The notes under the pieces were generated by a model, which worked only from the letters and a program-made list of their open reading frames with translations, ran no database searches and was not told where the DNA came from. A program made the position numbers and the translations under genes. Shown piece by piece: positions 27,604 through 38,383 of a stretch of DNA of 64,000 nt. Each line of letters opens with the position of its first letter. Positions within the stretch are counted from its first letter, which is position 1. The DNA lies in assembly GCF_018729455.1 (NCBI RefSeq), contig NZ_JAHHZF010000004.1, positions 426,175 through 490,174 on the forward strand, read 5' to 3'. This DNA comes from Prosthecodimorpha staleyi. GTDB taxonomy: Bacteria > Pseudomonadota > Alphaproteobacteria > Rhizobiales > Ancalomicrobiaceae.

Positions 27604-29099
27604 TCAGGCCGGCCAGGCCGCGGCGGCGTCGAGCGGATAGATCGGACGGCGGACGCGGCGGTAGGGGAGCTTGGTCAGGTCGGGCGAACACAGGCCGCCG
27701 CCGTCGCAGACGATCACGCGGCCGGCGATCGGTTCGAAGGCGGCGCGGAAATGCTGCATCGACTTGACCGCGAGCACGCGCTTGTCTTCGGGCACGATGC
27801 CGAAGGCGCGGAACTGTCCGAGATCGAGCATCTGCGCCGCGTTCGAAATGACCAGCAGGTCGAGACCGCCGACGCGCAGCACAGCGGTCGGCCCGAAGCT
27901 GCCTTCGAGCCCGCCGATCATCAGCCCCTCGCCGACATAGCGGCCATCCGAGAGGTGGCGCAGTTCGCCCTCCAGCACCAGCGGGCCGCCACCGATGCGC
28001 GGATCAGTCTTGCCGCCGAGCGCGACGCGCACCTGCGATCCGACCGGATGGCGCGCCAGTTCGGCGACGGCCTCCGCATCGACAAGCCCGCCAAGCGCGG
28101 CATCCTCCACGCCGGCGGCGAGCAGCGCGGCGAGCAGCGTGGTGCTGTCGCCATAGGCGCCGCCGCCGGGATTGTCGGCATAGTCGGCGATCACCAGCGG
28201 GCCGCTGGCGGCATCGAAGTCGCGCGCCTCGGCGGCCGCGGCCTCGACGGTCAGGAAGACGTTCGGGCTTTCGTGGCGCCGGTCCCACATGTCGCGGGCG
28301 AGGCCGTGTGCGAAGGCGCGATGGCGGGCAAGATCGCCCTGGCAGGTGACCAGCACGGTCGGCCCGGTCTCGGCGATGTCGGCATTGCCGAAGCCGCCGT
28401 CGACCGAGACGGCGAACACGTCCGGCTCCTGCTCGTAGGCGATCGCGGCGGCGATGCGGGCGACCATCGGCCCGATATCGGTGCGCCCGCCGGTCACCTC
28501 CTCCAGCATCGGCGGTGCCTCGCGCAGGGTTATGGGCGCGATCTCGCCCGCCATCGTCCGGCGCAGGATCTCGGCCGCCTGGACGGCGCGCTCGCGCATG
28601 TCGACATGCGGATAGGTCTTGTAGGCGACGATGATCTGCGCGTGGCGCACCATCGCGGCGGTGACGTTGGCATGCGGATCGAGCGTCAGACCGATCGGCA
28701 GGTCCGGACCGACGATGGCGCGGATGCGGGCGAGCAGTTCGCCCTCGCCATCCTCCAGATGCTCGGCGACCATCGCGCCGTGCAGCCCGAGCAGGATGCC
28801 GTCGAGCCGGTCGCGCTCGGCCCGGACGGTGTCGACGATCAGCCCCGCGATGGTCTCGTAGGCCTCGCGGGCGACCGGTCCCGACGGCGTGGCGCCGGTG
28901 CTGATCGGGTGGACGACCTGCCAGCTCTCGCGTCGGGCGACATCGAGGAAGCCGGCGAGCGGCGTGTTGGCGTCGCCGCGCGCCTCGATCGCCGCGTCGC
29001 CGGTGAACCAGTAGCGCTGACGGAAGGAGTCGAGCGTCGCGCCGATGCGGCTGAAGGTGTTGCTCTCGTGCTGGAATTCCGCGGTGAGAATGGTGCGCG

Positions 29100-29103
<4 letters not shown>
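27604..29103 (-). CDS. M81 family metallopeptidase (MlrC-like)
   Basis: 499 residues, full family length. MlrC/M81 (DUF1485 plus MlrC C-terminal domain) enzymes include the last hydrolase of microcystin breakdown. Conserved motifs: N-terminal TAEFQHESNTFS, GATPSGPVAREAYE, GLHGAMVAEHLEDGEGELLARIR, LDPHANVTAAMV and YKTYPHVDMRERA with candidate metal ligands, then a C-terminal domain from about residue 300 (PLVIADYADNPGGGAYGDSTTLL). The ATG overlaps the stop of the upstream Opp-type ATPase gene, so the enzyme is co-expressed with a peptide importer. Likely substrate: an unusual, perhaps D-residue-containing, peptide or amide. Confidence 0.92.
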
Positions 29104-30076
<973 letters not shown>

Positions 30077-30080
<4 letters not shown>

Positions 30081-31036
30081 GCGCTCCTCCCGAGCGGGTG
30101 GAAGCAGGCGACGCGCGACGCGCCGATCATCGCGGGGATTGGCGCCTCGGCCCGGCAGCGCGCCGAGACGGCCGGGCAGCGCGGCGCGAAGCGGCAATGC
30201 GCCGGATAGTCGGTCAGACCCGGCACCTGGCCCGGAATGCCGATCAGCGTGCCCCGGGCCTGGCCCTCGACCGGGATGCAGCCGATCAGCGCCCGCGTAT
30301 AGGGGTGGTACGGCGCGGCGAAGATCGTCTCGACCGGTCCGGCCTCGGCGATGCGGCCGGCATAGAGCACCACCACCCGGTCGCAGGCCTGTGCGACCAC
30401 GCCCATGTCGTGCGTGATCAGCACCAGCGCCAAGCCGCGCGCCTTCACCAGATCGACCATCAGGCGGACGATCTGCGCCTGCACGGTCACGTCGAGGGCG
30501 GTGGTCGGCTCGTCGGCGACCAGCAGATCGGGATCGCCGGCCAGCGCCATGGCGATAACGATGCGCTGCTTCATGCCGCCGGACAGTTGGTGCGGATATT
30601 GTCCGTGGACGACGGCGGCGCGCGGGATGCGCATCGCCTCCATCAGGTCGAGGCTGCGCGCCTTCGCGGCCCGTCCGTCGAGCCCGCCATGCAGGCGCGA
30701 AACCTCGTCGATCTGGGTGCCAATGGTGCGGATCGGATCGAGCGAGGTCATCGGGTTCTGCGTCACCAGCGCGATGCGCCGGCCGCGCAGGCGGCGGTGC
30801 AACTCCGGCGGCCGGTTGGCCAGTTCGACGCCGTCGAAAACGATCGAGCCGGCCCGGACCTCGCCGCGGATCAGCGGCAGGAGGCCCATCAGCGCCATGG
30901 CGGTCAGCGACTTGCCCGAGCCGCTCTCCCCGACCAGCCCGAGCACGGCGCCCCGGTCGAGCGAGAAACCGATCTCCTGCACCGGCGTGAAGCGGCCGAT
31001 GCCGATGGTGAGCCCTTCGACCTCCAGCAGCGCCAT
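30077..31036 (-). CDS. Dipeptide/oligopeptide ABC transporter ATP-binding protein (DppD/OppD type)
   Basis: 319 residues. Walker A GESGSGKS, Q-loop TQNPMTSLDPIR, signature LSGGMKQR, Walker B LLVADEPTTALD, H-loop ITHD, and C-terminal oligo_HPY-type region with cysteine-containing HCRFAPRCPAVSARC. Partner of the DppF-type ATPase; the preceding permease stop is one base from its ATG. Confidence 0.95.
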
Positions 31037-31037
31037 C

Positions 31038-31883
31038 TCAGCTTTCCCTCAGCCGATTGCGGATCTGCAGGGCGTCGATCAGCGCGTCGCCGTAGAGATT
31101 GATCGCCACCACGGTGATCGCGATGGCGAGGCCCGGGAAGACGATGACCCAGGGCGCCAGGAACATCTGGCCGACGCCCGCGCTCATCATCGCGCCCCAG
31201 CTCGGCAGCGGCGGCTGGGCGCCGAGACCGAAATAGCCGAGCGTCGCCTCCAGCACGATCGCATCACCGGTCGCCAGCATGCCGGCGACCAAGACAGGCG
31301 TCAGGGCATTCGGGACCAGGTGGCTGAGCAGGATATGGGCATGGCCGGCGCCAAGCCCGACGGTCGCCTCGACATAGGTCTCGCCCTTCAGGGCGATGAT
31401 CTGCGCCCGCGCCAGCCGGGCGAACTGCGCCATGTAGCCGACCGTGATCGCCACCGCGGTCGAGCCGAGTCCGGGCCCGAGGATGGCAATCAGCACCAGC
31501 GCGATCAGGATTTCCGGAAAGGCCCAGGTGAGATCGACCACCGCCATCAGGAGCCGGTCGGCCCAGCCGCCCGCATAGCCGGCGATCGCCCCGAAGACGA
31601 GGCCGAGCGCCACCGAGGCGCCGATCGACGTGACCGCAACGCCGAGCGAGATGCGCGCGCCGTGCAGGATGCGGGAGAAGAGATCGCGGCCGAATTCGTC
31701 GGTGCCGAGCAGATGCGCGGACGAGGGTGGCAGGTTCGCCTGCATCAGGGACTGCACGTCATAGGCATAGGGCGCCAGACGGTCGGCGAAGATCGCGGCA
31801 ACGACGACGCCGACGAGAACGATCGCCGCGGGCGCGCCCCGGGCGGTCCGGGCGGCGGAGAGAAGGGCCGTGCCGATCGCCAT
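31038..31883 (-). CDS. Peptide ABC transporter permease (DppC type)
   Basis: 281 residues, about six membrane segments. N-terminal OppC_N-like segment (VVVAAIFADRLAPYAYDVQ), the LLGTDEFGRDLFSRILHGARISL signature of DppC/OppC, and EAA loop EATVGLGAGHAHILLSHLVPNALTPVL. Its ATG follows the DppB stop by one base. Confidence 0.95.
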   Translation of the reverse strand: MAIGTALLSAARTARGAPAAIVLVGVVVAAIFADRLAPYAYDVQSLMQANLPPSSAHLLGTDEFGRDLFSRILHGARISLGVAVTSIGASVALGLVFGAIAGYAGGWADRLLMAVVDLTWAFPEILIALVLIAILGPGLGSTAVAITVGYMAQFARLARAQIIALKGETYVEATVGLGAGHAHILLSHLVPNALTPVLVAGMLATGDAIVLEATLGYFGLGAQPPLPSWGAMMSAGVGQMFLAPWVIVFPGLAIAITVVAINLYGDALIDALQIRNRLRES

Positions 31884-31884
31884 C

Positions 31885-32811
31885 TCAGCTCATCCTGTCG
31901 CGCACGCGCGGATCCATCGCCGCCTGGGCGAGATCGCCGACCAGCGTGCCGAGCATCACGCCCATGCCGAGCATCAGGAGACAGCCCTGCACGACCGGAT
32001 AGTCGCGCTGGCCGAGCGAGGTGATCAGGAGCGACCCGAGGCCCGGCCGGGCGAAGACATATTCGACCGTCACCGCGCCGCCGAGGATCCAGCCGACCTT
32101 GAGGCCGAGGATCGTGACCACCGGCATCAGCGCGTGGCGGACCAGGTGGCGGAAGAAGATGCGCCGCCGGGTCAGGCCCTTGGCGTGCAGCAGGGTGACG
32201 AAGTCCTGCTGCGCCACCTCGACGAAGGCGGCGCGCGTGACCCGGGCGATCAGCGCGACGCCGCCGATGCCGACGGTCAGGACCGGCAGCACCAGGGCGT
32301 CCCAGCTGCGCGCGCCGGAGACCGGAAACAGCCCGAGCTCGACGGCGAAGATCAGGATCATCAGGAGGCCGAGCCAGAAGCTCGGCAGCATCGATCCCAT
32401 CAGGATGCCGGCCATGACGATGCGGTCGAACCACGATCCCGCAAAATAGGCCGCCGCCGCCCCGACCGAGACGCCGACCACGGTCGAGAAGACCAGGGCG
32501 GAGAGCCCGAGCGCGAGGCTGTAGGGCAGATTGGCGAGGATCAGGTCGAGCACCGGCTGCTTCAGGATGATTGCGTCGCCGAGATCGCCGGTCAGTGCCG
32601 CCTTCAGCCAGAGCGCGTATTGGACGACCAGCGGCCGGTCGAGCCCGAACTTGGCGGCCAGTTCCTGGCGCCGCTCGGCCGACGCCCCGATCTGCAGCAT
32701 GTGGTCGATCGGGTCGCCGGGCACGAGGTGGACGATCAGGAAGACGATCGCCGACATGGCCAGGAAGACCGGGAGGAGCATGACCATACGTCTGACGAAA
32801 TAGCCGAGCAT
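31885..32811 (-). CDS. Peptide ABC transporter permease (DppB type)
   Basis: 308 residues, about six membrane segments. Starts MLGYFVRRMVMLLPVFLAMSAIVF as DppB/OppB do; HLVPGDPIDHM, PYSLALGLSALVFSTVVGVSVG and EAA loop LHAKGLTRRRIFFRHLVRHALMPVVTIL are typical. Located 51 bp downstream of the solute-binding protein gene. Confidence 0.95.
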   Translation of the reverse strand: MLGYFVRRMVMLLPVFLAMSAIVFLIVHLVPGDPIDHMLQIGASAERRQELAAKFGLDRPLVVQYALWLKAALTGDLGDAIILKQPVLDLILANLPYSLALGLSALVFSTVVGVSVGAAAAYFAGSWFDRIVMAGILMGSMLPSFWLGLLMILIFAVELGLFPVSGARSWDALVLPVLTVGIGGVALIARVTRAAFVEVAQQDFVTLLHAKGLTRRRIFFRHLVRHALMPVVTILGLKVGWILGGAVTVEYVFARPGLGSLLITSLGQRDYPVVQGCLLMLGMGVMLGTLVGDLAQAAMDPRVRDRMS

Positions 32812-32862
32812 CCCGAACCTTCCCGTTCGCCGGCGCCCCGACGCCTCATTTGGAGAGACGGC

Positions 32863-34434
32863 TCAGTTGGAGACCTGGGCGTCGAGGATCGTCTGGCTGG
32901 TCAGCCGCGTGCCGCGGATGGTCTCCGGCAGCTTCAGGCGACGGGTCGAATAGGCGAAGACGTTGGCCGGCTCGTAGATCGGCGCGAAGGCATATTGCGA
33001 GAGGATATACTCGTGATAGGCCTTGAAGTTGGCCACACGCTCGTCCCAGGTGCGCGACTTGGTCATGGCGGTCACGTTCAGCTCTTCCGCCTTCGGATCG
33101 TCGAGCATCGACACGTTCGGATAGCCGGCGCGGCGGGCGGCGAAGAACCAGTCGATGATATCGGCATTGGTCCAGGAATAGGAGCGGACGGCGAGCTGGT
33201 GCTCGGTCTTCTTCTTGTACTGGGCGTTGATCGTCGAGGCGTCGAAGATGGTGATGTCGGCGGCGAAGCCGACCGCCTTCAGCTGCGACTGCACGACCTC
33301 GACCAGCCGCTTGAACTCCGTGCCGTTGGAGGTCCACAGCTTGACCTGCAGCCGGGCGCCGTCCTTGGCGCGGATGCCGTCCGGCCCGACCTTCCAGCCG
33401 GCCTCTTCGAGCAGCTTCTTGGAGCGCTCGGGATCGTAGGAGATCTGATATTTCGGATCGATCTTGGCCTCCTGCAGGCTGGAGATCAGGAAGCCGTTGG
33501 CGGTGTTGCCGACACCGCCATAGAGCGACTGCCAGATGCTCTTCTGGTCGATCGCATAGGCGGCGGCCGCGCGCACCTTGATGTCGGTGAAGGGCGCCGA
33601 CTGGGTGTTGATCGGCATATAGACGATCTCGGTGCCCGGGATGGTCATCACCTTGACGGACTTCTCCGCCTTCAGGCGCGGCATGAAGTCGACCGGCACG
33701 GTATAGAGCAGATCGACGCCGCCGGTCTGCAATTCGAGGAAGGCGGTGGAATCCTCGGGGATCTCGCGCACGGTGATCTTCTTGATCTTGGCCGGGCCGC
33801 GGTTGACCGAAAGATCGGAACCCCAGGTGAAGTCGTCGTTGCGCACCAGAACGGTCTGCTGGCCGACGGTGAACTTCTCCATCTTGAACGGCCCGGTGCC
33901 GACCGCCGCCGTCACGCCATACTTGTCGCCGAGCGCGTCATAGGCCTTGGGCGAGGGAATGCCCATGAAGGACGAGGCGAGGTTGAAGAGCAGGTTCGGG
34001 TCCGGCGCCTTCATGTGGAAGCGCACGGTCAGGTCGTCGACGACCTCGACCCGGTCGACCTTGGCGACCGTGTCGGCATTCTCGGTGCCGGCGAATTTCG
34101 GCACCCACCACGCGATCACCTTGGCGTTGAAGGGCTCGCCGTCGTGGAACTTCACGCCGGGGCGCAGCTTGAAGGTCCACTGCATCCCGTCCGGGGTCTG
34201 GTCCCAGGACGCGGCCAGCGAGGGATGGAAGCTCTGGTCGGCATCCTGCAGCACCAGCCGGTCGTAGATCAGCGAATTGGCGCTGTTCAGCCGGGTGGCG
34301 GTGATCGGGTTGTAGCTCGGCGTGCCAACCTCGCGGGCGGTGATGGCGAAGGTCACCTCCTGTGCCGGCGCCGACACGACCGCGCCGAGGAGCGCGGCGG
34401 CGGAGAGGACAGTCACTCGGAACGGCAACGTCAT
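32863..34434 (-). CDS. Family 5 extracellular solute-binding protein (DppA/OppA type)
   Basis: 523 residues with a Sec signal peptide (MTLPFRVTVLSAAALLGAVVSAPAQ). SBP_bac_5 features: LIYDRLVLQDADQSFHPSLAASW, WTFKLRPGVKFHDGEPFNAKVIAW, VGTGPFKMEKF, RAAAAYAIDQKSIWQSLYGG. These proteins bind di- to oligopeptides or related compounds in the periplasm. The start was set at 34434 because an upstream in-frame codon (34485) would precede the signal peptide with a charged tail and overlap the RpiR gene. Confidence 0.95.
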   Translation of the reverse strand: MTLPFRVTVLSAAALLGAVVSAPAQEVTFAITAREVGTPSYNPITATRLNSANSLIYDRLVLQDADQSFHPSLAASWDQTPDGMQWTFKLRPGVKFHDGEPFNAKVIAWWVPKFAGTENADTVAKVDRVEVVDDLTVRFHMKAPDPNLLFNLASSFMGIPSPKAYDALGDKYGVTAAVGTGPFKMEKFTVGQQTVLVRNDDFTWGSDLSVNRGPAKIKKITVREIPEDSTAFLELQTGGVDLLYTVPVDFMPRLKAEKSVKVMTIPGTEIVYMPINTQSAPFTDIKVRAAAAYAIDQKSIWQSLYGGVGNTANGFLISSLQEAKIDPKYQISYDPERSKKLLEEAGWKVGPDGIRAKDGARLQVKLWTSNGTEFKRLVEVVQSQLKAVGFAADITIFDASTINAQYKKKTEHQLAVRSYSWTNADIIDWFFAARRAGYPNVSMLDDPKAEELNVTAMTKSRTWDERVANFKAYHEYILSQYAFAPIYEPANVFAYSTRRLKLPETIRGTRLTSQTILDAQVSN

Positions 34435-34481
34435 GGCGGGCACTCCTCCTGAAACCAGGCGTGGATGGTGAGCGGGCGATG

Positions 34482-35360
34482 TCACGATTTCGGACCGGAC
34501 GGATCCCCGGTGTGACCGGTGAACCGTGCATAGAGCTCGGAGACCTTGGTCATGCGCGCCTCGACGGCGGGGCCGATCTCGATCGACACGGCGTTCATGA
34601 ACAGGTTGACGAGGCTTGCCATCTGGGCGGTCGAATCCCAGAACAGATTGAACTCCGTCGGAACGGCCAGCAGTTCGGAGACGAGGCCGCGCCCCCAGTC
34701 ACAGAAAGCGTCGGTGACCAGGGTCACGGGCACGCCGATCGCGGTCGCCTCGCGGGCGACGACGCGGGCAAGTCGCGAGTATCGACGAGCCTCGAACAGG
34801 ACGAGAGCGGTGTTCTCGACATCGGTCGCGAAAAGCTCGGCGAAATGACCGCCTTCCAGGTCCAGCAACTGCACACCGTCGCGCAGATACTGAAGCTGGT
34901 AGGCGAACATCTGCGCCATGGCGCGTTCGGTCTGGAAGCCGCAGACGAAGACGCGGCGCGCCGTGGTCAGCCGTTGAACGACCCTGCGGAATTCCGGGCT
35001 CTGGGCGATCTCGTAGACGGCGACGAGGCCGGCAATCTCCAGTTCCAGCGACCGGCCGAGCGGGTTCTCGGCCTCGCGCGCCTGGGCCTGGAAATCACGC
35101 AGCCGATCGGCGATCAGCCAGGGCCGGTCGCCGAATTCCTGACCGAGCTGCTGCTTCAGATCCTTCAGGTTGTCGTAGCCGATCGACCGGCAGAAGCGGC
35201 CGACGGTCGCCTCGCTGACCTCGACCTTCTCGGCCAGCGTCGCTGCCGTCTCGAAAGGGATGGTCTCGGGGCGGGCCAGGATATAGGCGGCAAGCGCGCG
35301 GTCGGCCTTCGTCCCGTCGACGAGACATGCCTCCAACCGCTGCCGCATCGGACCGTCCAT
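34482..35360 (-). CDS. RpiR-family regulator (HTH + SIS domain)
   Basis: 292 residues from ATG 35360 (MDGPMRQRLEACLVDGTKA); the open frame continues upstream through the divergent promoter region without support. N-terminal RpiR HTH (about 20-85: AAYILARPETIPFETAATLAEKVEVSEATVGRFCRSIGYDNLKDLKQ), then a degenerate SIS domain (about 115-270). First gene of the peptide transporter/MlrC operon and divergent from the D-amino-acid dehydrogenase-like gene, so it likely coordinates both. SIS domains in this family bind phosphosugars or other small ligands; here the ligand is unknown. Confidence 0.9.
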   Translation of the reverse strand: MDGPMRQRLEACLVDGTKADRALAAYILARPETIPFETAATLAEKVEVSEATVGRFCRSIGYDNLKDLKQQLGQEFGDRPWLIADRLRDFQAQAREAENPLGRSLELEIAGLVAVYEIAQSPEFRRVVQRLTTARRVFVCGFQTERAMAQMFAYQLQYLRDGVQLLDLEGGHFAELFATDVENTALVLFEARRYSRLARVVAREATAIGVPVTLVTDAFCDWGRGLVSELLAVPTEFNLFWDSTAQMASLVNLFMNAVSIEIGPAVEARMTKVSELYARFTGHTGDPSGPKS

Positions 35361-35410
35361 GGGGCCTCTCCTGGCGGGGGTCCCGCCTTCTGGATCGAAA
35401 CTCTGTCCGT

Positions 35411-35448
35411 TTTCTTGCAATAGGTCAATATGCGAAAACTTTCTTGCA
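35411..35448. promoter_or_regulatory. Repeats in the RpiR/oxidoreductase divergent promoter
   Basis: TTTCTTGCA occurs twice as a direct repeat (35411-35419 and 35440-35448, 29 bp apart), and the second overlaps a small inverted repeat GAAA-AC-TTTC at 35434-35443. This AT-richer patch lies between the divergent starts at 35360 and 35533. Candidate RpiR binding sites. Confidence 0.4.
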
Positions 35449-35532
35449 GTTTCGGTCGCCCCGGCGTATTCGCCGAAGAGTGACGTGCCCCGCCGGCGGC
35501 GGAACGGCACCTGGCAGGCCAAGGGTCGAACG

Positions 35533-36651
35533 ATGGCAACGGCTGATTTCCTGGTCATCGGGGCCGGCATTTCCGGCGCGGCGGCGGCCCATGCCCTGGC
35601 GGCGCACGGGTCGGTCCTGCTGCTCGAAGCCGAAAGCCTGCCCGGGCATCACGCGACCGGCCGCTCGGCGGCGCTCTACACGCCGAATTTCGGCACCCCG
35701 CTGGTCTGCCGCATCAACGCGGCCGGGCGCGCCTTCTTCGAGACCCCGCCGGACGGCTTTGCCACCGCACCGCTGCTCCGCCGCCGCGGCGGCCTGACCC
35801 TGGCGAAGCCCGGCGAGGAGGCGCGCCTCGCCGAAGTGCTGGCCGCCGCGACGCCGCGCGATCCGATCGAGCGGATCGGGGCCGCCGAGGCGGCGCGGCT
35901 GGCGCCGGTGATGCGCGCGGACCTGATCGGCGCGGCCGCCTATGAGCCGGGCGTCGCCGACATGGACGTGGCGACGATCCACCAGGGTTTTCTCCGGGGG
36001 CTGCGCCGCCGCGGCGGGCGCCTGCTCTGCAACGCGCCCGTGACCGCGCTCGTCCGCGAGAACGGCGTCTGGACCGTGACCGCCGGAGCCGAGACCCATC
36101 AGGCGCCGTTCGTGGTCAATGCCGCCGGCGCCTGGGGCGACGTGATCGGCCGGATGGCGGGCGCCGCACCGCAGAGCCTGCAGCCGAAGCGGCGCACCGC
36201 GATCGTGGTCGCCCCCCCGGCCGGACTCGTCGTCGCCACCATGCCGCTGGTCGAGTTCGTCGGCCACAGCCCCTATCTGAAGCCCGACGGCGGGCGCCTG
36301 ATGGCCTCGCTTGCCGACGAGACGCCCGTCCCGCCGCAGGACGCGCAGCCGGACGACATGGACGTGGCGGTGCTGGCCGACTGGCTGGAGCGGCACACGC
36401 ATCTCGCCATCCGCACGCCGCCGCGCGCCTGGGCGGGTCTGCGCAGTTTCGTGCCCGACCTCAACCCCGTCGCCGGTTTCGATCCGGAGCGCGCCGGCTT
36501 CTTCTGGCTGATCGGACAGGGCGGCTTCGGCATCATGATGGCGCCGACCCTGGCGCGGATCACCGCCGAACTGATCACGACCGGCGCCTTGGCCGACGAC
36601 CTCGTCGCCCTCGGCATCCGCGCCGAGGATCTGGCGTCGCGGTCGCGCTGA
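35533..36651 (+). CDS. dauA: FAD-dependent D-arginine dehydrogenase-like oxidoreductase
   Basis: 372 residues from ATG 35533. DAO fold: N-terminal FADFLVIGAGISGAAAAHALAAHGSVLLLEAE, then LPGHHATGRSAALYTPNFGTP, which closely resembles Pseudomonas DauA (PGYHSTGRSAAHYT...YGTP); further similarity in QGFLRGLRRRGGRLLCNAPV, VVNAAGAW, LQPKRRTAIVVAPP, YLKPDGGRLMASLADE, WAGLRSFVPD and IGQGGFGIMMAP. DauA oxidises D-arginine and other D-amino acids to 2-keto acids. Divergent from the RpiR/Dpp/MlrC operon, which fits catabolism of D-residue-containing peptides. The symbol reflects sequence resemblance recalled from the family; substrate range is inferred. Confidence 0.82.
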   Translation: MATADFLVIGAGISGAAAAHALAAHGSVLLLEAESLPGHHATGRSAALYTPNFGTPLVCRINAAGRAFFETPPDGFATAPLLRRRGGLTLAKPGEEARLAEVLAAATPRDPIERIGAAEAARLAPVMRADLIGAAAYEPGVADMDVATIHQGFLRGLRRRGGRLLCNAPVTALVRENGVWTVTAGAETHQAPFVVNAAGAWGDVIGRMAGAAPQSLQPKRRTAIVVAPPAGLVVATMPLVEFVGHSPYLKPDGGRLMASLADETPVPPQDAQPDDMDVAVLADWLERHTHLAIRTPPRAWAGLRSFVPDLNPVAGFDPERAGFFWLIGQGGFGIMMAPTLARITAELITTGALADDLVALGIRAEDLASRSR

Positions 36652-36677
36652 CGGCCGACCTGCGAGGACCGCGAGCG

Positions 36678-37559
36678 CTACCGGGGCGCCGGGCCGGCCG
36701 CGTCGTCGAGGCTGGCGATCAGGCAGTTGACCAGTTGCAGGCCCGCGGTGGTCAACAGGGCGTGCTTGTAGAAGAGGCCGATTCGGATTGTCTCCAGCGG
36801 CGGAAAGCCGTCCTCGGCGGTCAGGACGACCATGTCGGGCAGGAGCGTCTTGCGCGTCAGCGCCGTGACACCGAGGCCGACGCTGACCGCCTTCTGCAGC
36901 CCGCCGATTTCCGGATTGGTATAGGCGACCCGCCAGGCGCGCCCGGCCGAGCGGAGCGCCGCGAACATGCGCCGGCGATATTCGCAGCCCTCCGGATGGG
37001 CGGCCAGCGGCACCGGCTGAAGCCGCCGGACATCGTTGAGGCGGGAGCCCGCCCAGATCGGCTGCTCCTCCCAGGCGCGCACCAGATAGGGATTGGCCTC
37101 GGCGCCGAGCAGGCCGACGACGATGTCGAGTTCGTTGCGGTGCAGCCGATCGAGGATGTCGCGCGACAGGCCGCAGACGATCTCGACATCGACCAGGTGC
37201 CGCTCTCGGATGAAGTCCGAAATCGCCTCCTGCAGGAAGGCCACGGCGAAATCCGTCGGCAGACCGATCCGCAACGTTCCGTGCGCGTGGCGGGCGAGGA
37301 GCTTGGCGACGGCCTCGTCGTTGAGGCGCAGCAACTGCCGCGCATAGACCGCCAGCGCCTCGCCGTCCTCGGTCAGCTTCAGGAGCCGCCCCTCGAAGAC
37401 CATCAGCTTCTTCTCGAGCAGGTCCTCCAGTCGCTTCATCTGCAGACTGACCGCCGGCTGCGAGCGGTTGAGCACCTCCGCGGCCCGGGTATGGCCGCCG
37501 AGATCGATTACCGTCACGAAGGCACGCAGCAGGTCGATCGGTAGATTGATTTCGTTCAA
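36678..37559 (-). CDS. LysR-family transcriptional regulator, TTG start
   Basis: 293 residues. The start is a TTG at 37559 (MNEINLPIDLLRAFVTVIDLG) with an AAGGGG site five bases upstream; no ATG lies at a plausible position. HTH at about 6-64 (GGHTRAAEVLNRSQPAVSLQMKRLEDLLEKKL), then a LysR effector domain (GTLRIGLPTDFAVAFLQEAISDF). Divergent from the BtpA-like gene by only 71 bp between starts, so it is the probable regulator of that operon. Convergent with the dauA-like gene. Confidence 0.92.
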   Translation of the reverse strand: MNEINLPIDLLRAFVTVIDLGGHTRAAEVLNRSQPAVSLQMKRLEDLLEKKLMVFEGRLLKLTEDGEALAVYARQLLRLNDEAVAKLLARHAHGTLRIGLPTDFAVAFLQEAISDFIRERHLVDVEIVCGLSRDILDRLHRNELDIVVGLLGAEANPYLVRAWEEQPIWAGSRLNDVRRLQPVPLAAHPEGCEYRRRMFAALRSAGRAWRVAYTNPEIGGLQKAVSVGLGVTALTRKTLLPDMVVLTAEDGFPPLETIRIGLFYKHALLTTAGLQLVNCLIASLDDAAGPAPR

Positions 37560-37630
37560 TTGCGTCCCCTTATGAAGGCATGTCGAGAATAAATTTTTCT
37601 ATATGGATCGACAAGGGCATAGTGGCTCGC

Positions 37631-38383
37631 ATGAACCGTCGTGCCTTCCATCGCCTCTTCCAGTCGCCCGGCCCGGTGGTGTTGCCGGTCGTCCATGTGC
37701 TGGACGCCGAGCAGGCCGCGCGCAATGCCGCAGTGGCGATCGCCGAGGGGGCGCCCGGCCTGTTCCTGATCAACCACGACTTCGCCTATCCGGACCTGCT
37801 GCCGATCGTCCGCCATCTGCGGCGGCTCTGGCCGGACCTCTGGCTCGGGGTCAACTTCCTGGCCGTGACCGGGCGCGAGGCCTTCCCGGTGCTTGGCGAC
37901 CTCGCCTGCGAGGGCGTCCGCATCGACGCCTATTGGGCCGACGATGCGTGCATCGACGAGCGCCGGCCGCCGGAATCCCAGACGGAAGCCAAGGCCGTCG
38001 ATGCCGCGCGTCGCGCTTCCGGGTGGTCGGGCCTCTATTTCGGCGGCACCGCCTTCAAGAAGCAGCGCGCGGTCGATCCGGAGGATTTCGCCGCGGCCGC
38101 CGCCACGGCGACGCACTTCATGGACGCGGTCTGCACCTCCGGAACCGCCACCGGACAGGCGGCCGATCTCGGCAAGATCGCGACGTTCCGCGACGCGATC
38201 GGCGACGGCACCCTGGCGCTCGCCTCTGGCATCACGCCCGAGAATGCCGCCGCCTATGCGGGGCATGTCGACGCCTTCATGGTCGCGACCGGGATCAACA
38301 CGCCCGGCGACTTCTACAACATCGACCCGGAGCGGTTGCGCGCCCTGCTCGCGATTTGCCGCCAACATGGAGCCCGGCTGTGA
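37631..38383 (+). CDS. BtpA/SgcQ-family TIM-barrel protein
   Basis: 250 residues from ATG 37631 (MNRRAFHRLFQSPGPVVLPV); an ATG at 37580 would add 17 residues and intrude on the promoter. BtpA-family pattern: VLPVVHV, FLINHDFAYPDLLPIV, WLGVNFLAV, VRIDAYWADDACIDE, GLYFGGTAFKKQ and phosphate-cup segments DAVCTSGTATGQAAD (166-180), LASGITPENAAAY (197-209) and FMVATGI (216-222). BtpA was named for photosystem I biogenesis in cyanobacteria, but bacterial homologues sit in catabolic loci and look like (phospho)sugar or nucleoside-handling enzymes. The stop overlaps the GTG of an APRT-like gene, so the two proteins probably act on the same metabolite. Confidence 0.85.
   Translation: MNRRAFHRLFQSPGPVVLPVVHVLDAEQAARNAAVAIAEGAPGLFLINHDFAYPDLLPIVRHLRRLWPDLWLGVNFLAVTGREAFPVLGDLACEGVRIDAYWADDACIDERRPPESQTEAKAVDAARRASGWSGLYFGGTAFKKQRAVDPEDFAAAAATATHFMDAVCTSGTATGQAADLGKIATFRDAIGDGTLALASGITPENAAAYAGHVDAFMVATGINTPGDFYNIDPERLRALLAICRQHGARL

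Noticed and set aside
31870..34452. 860-codon open frame on the plus strand
   Set aside because: Antisense to the DppB and DppA-type genes; no recognisable domain and shadow-like composition.
37560..37630. Clear LysR T-N11-A box between the LysR and BtpA-like genes
   Set aside because: The region is AT-rich with ATAAATTTTTCTAT, but no convincing T-N11-A dyad could be fixed by eye.
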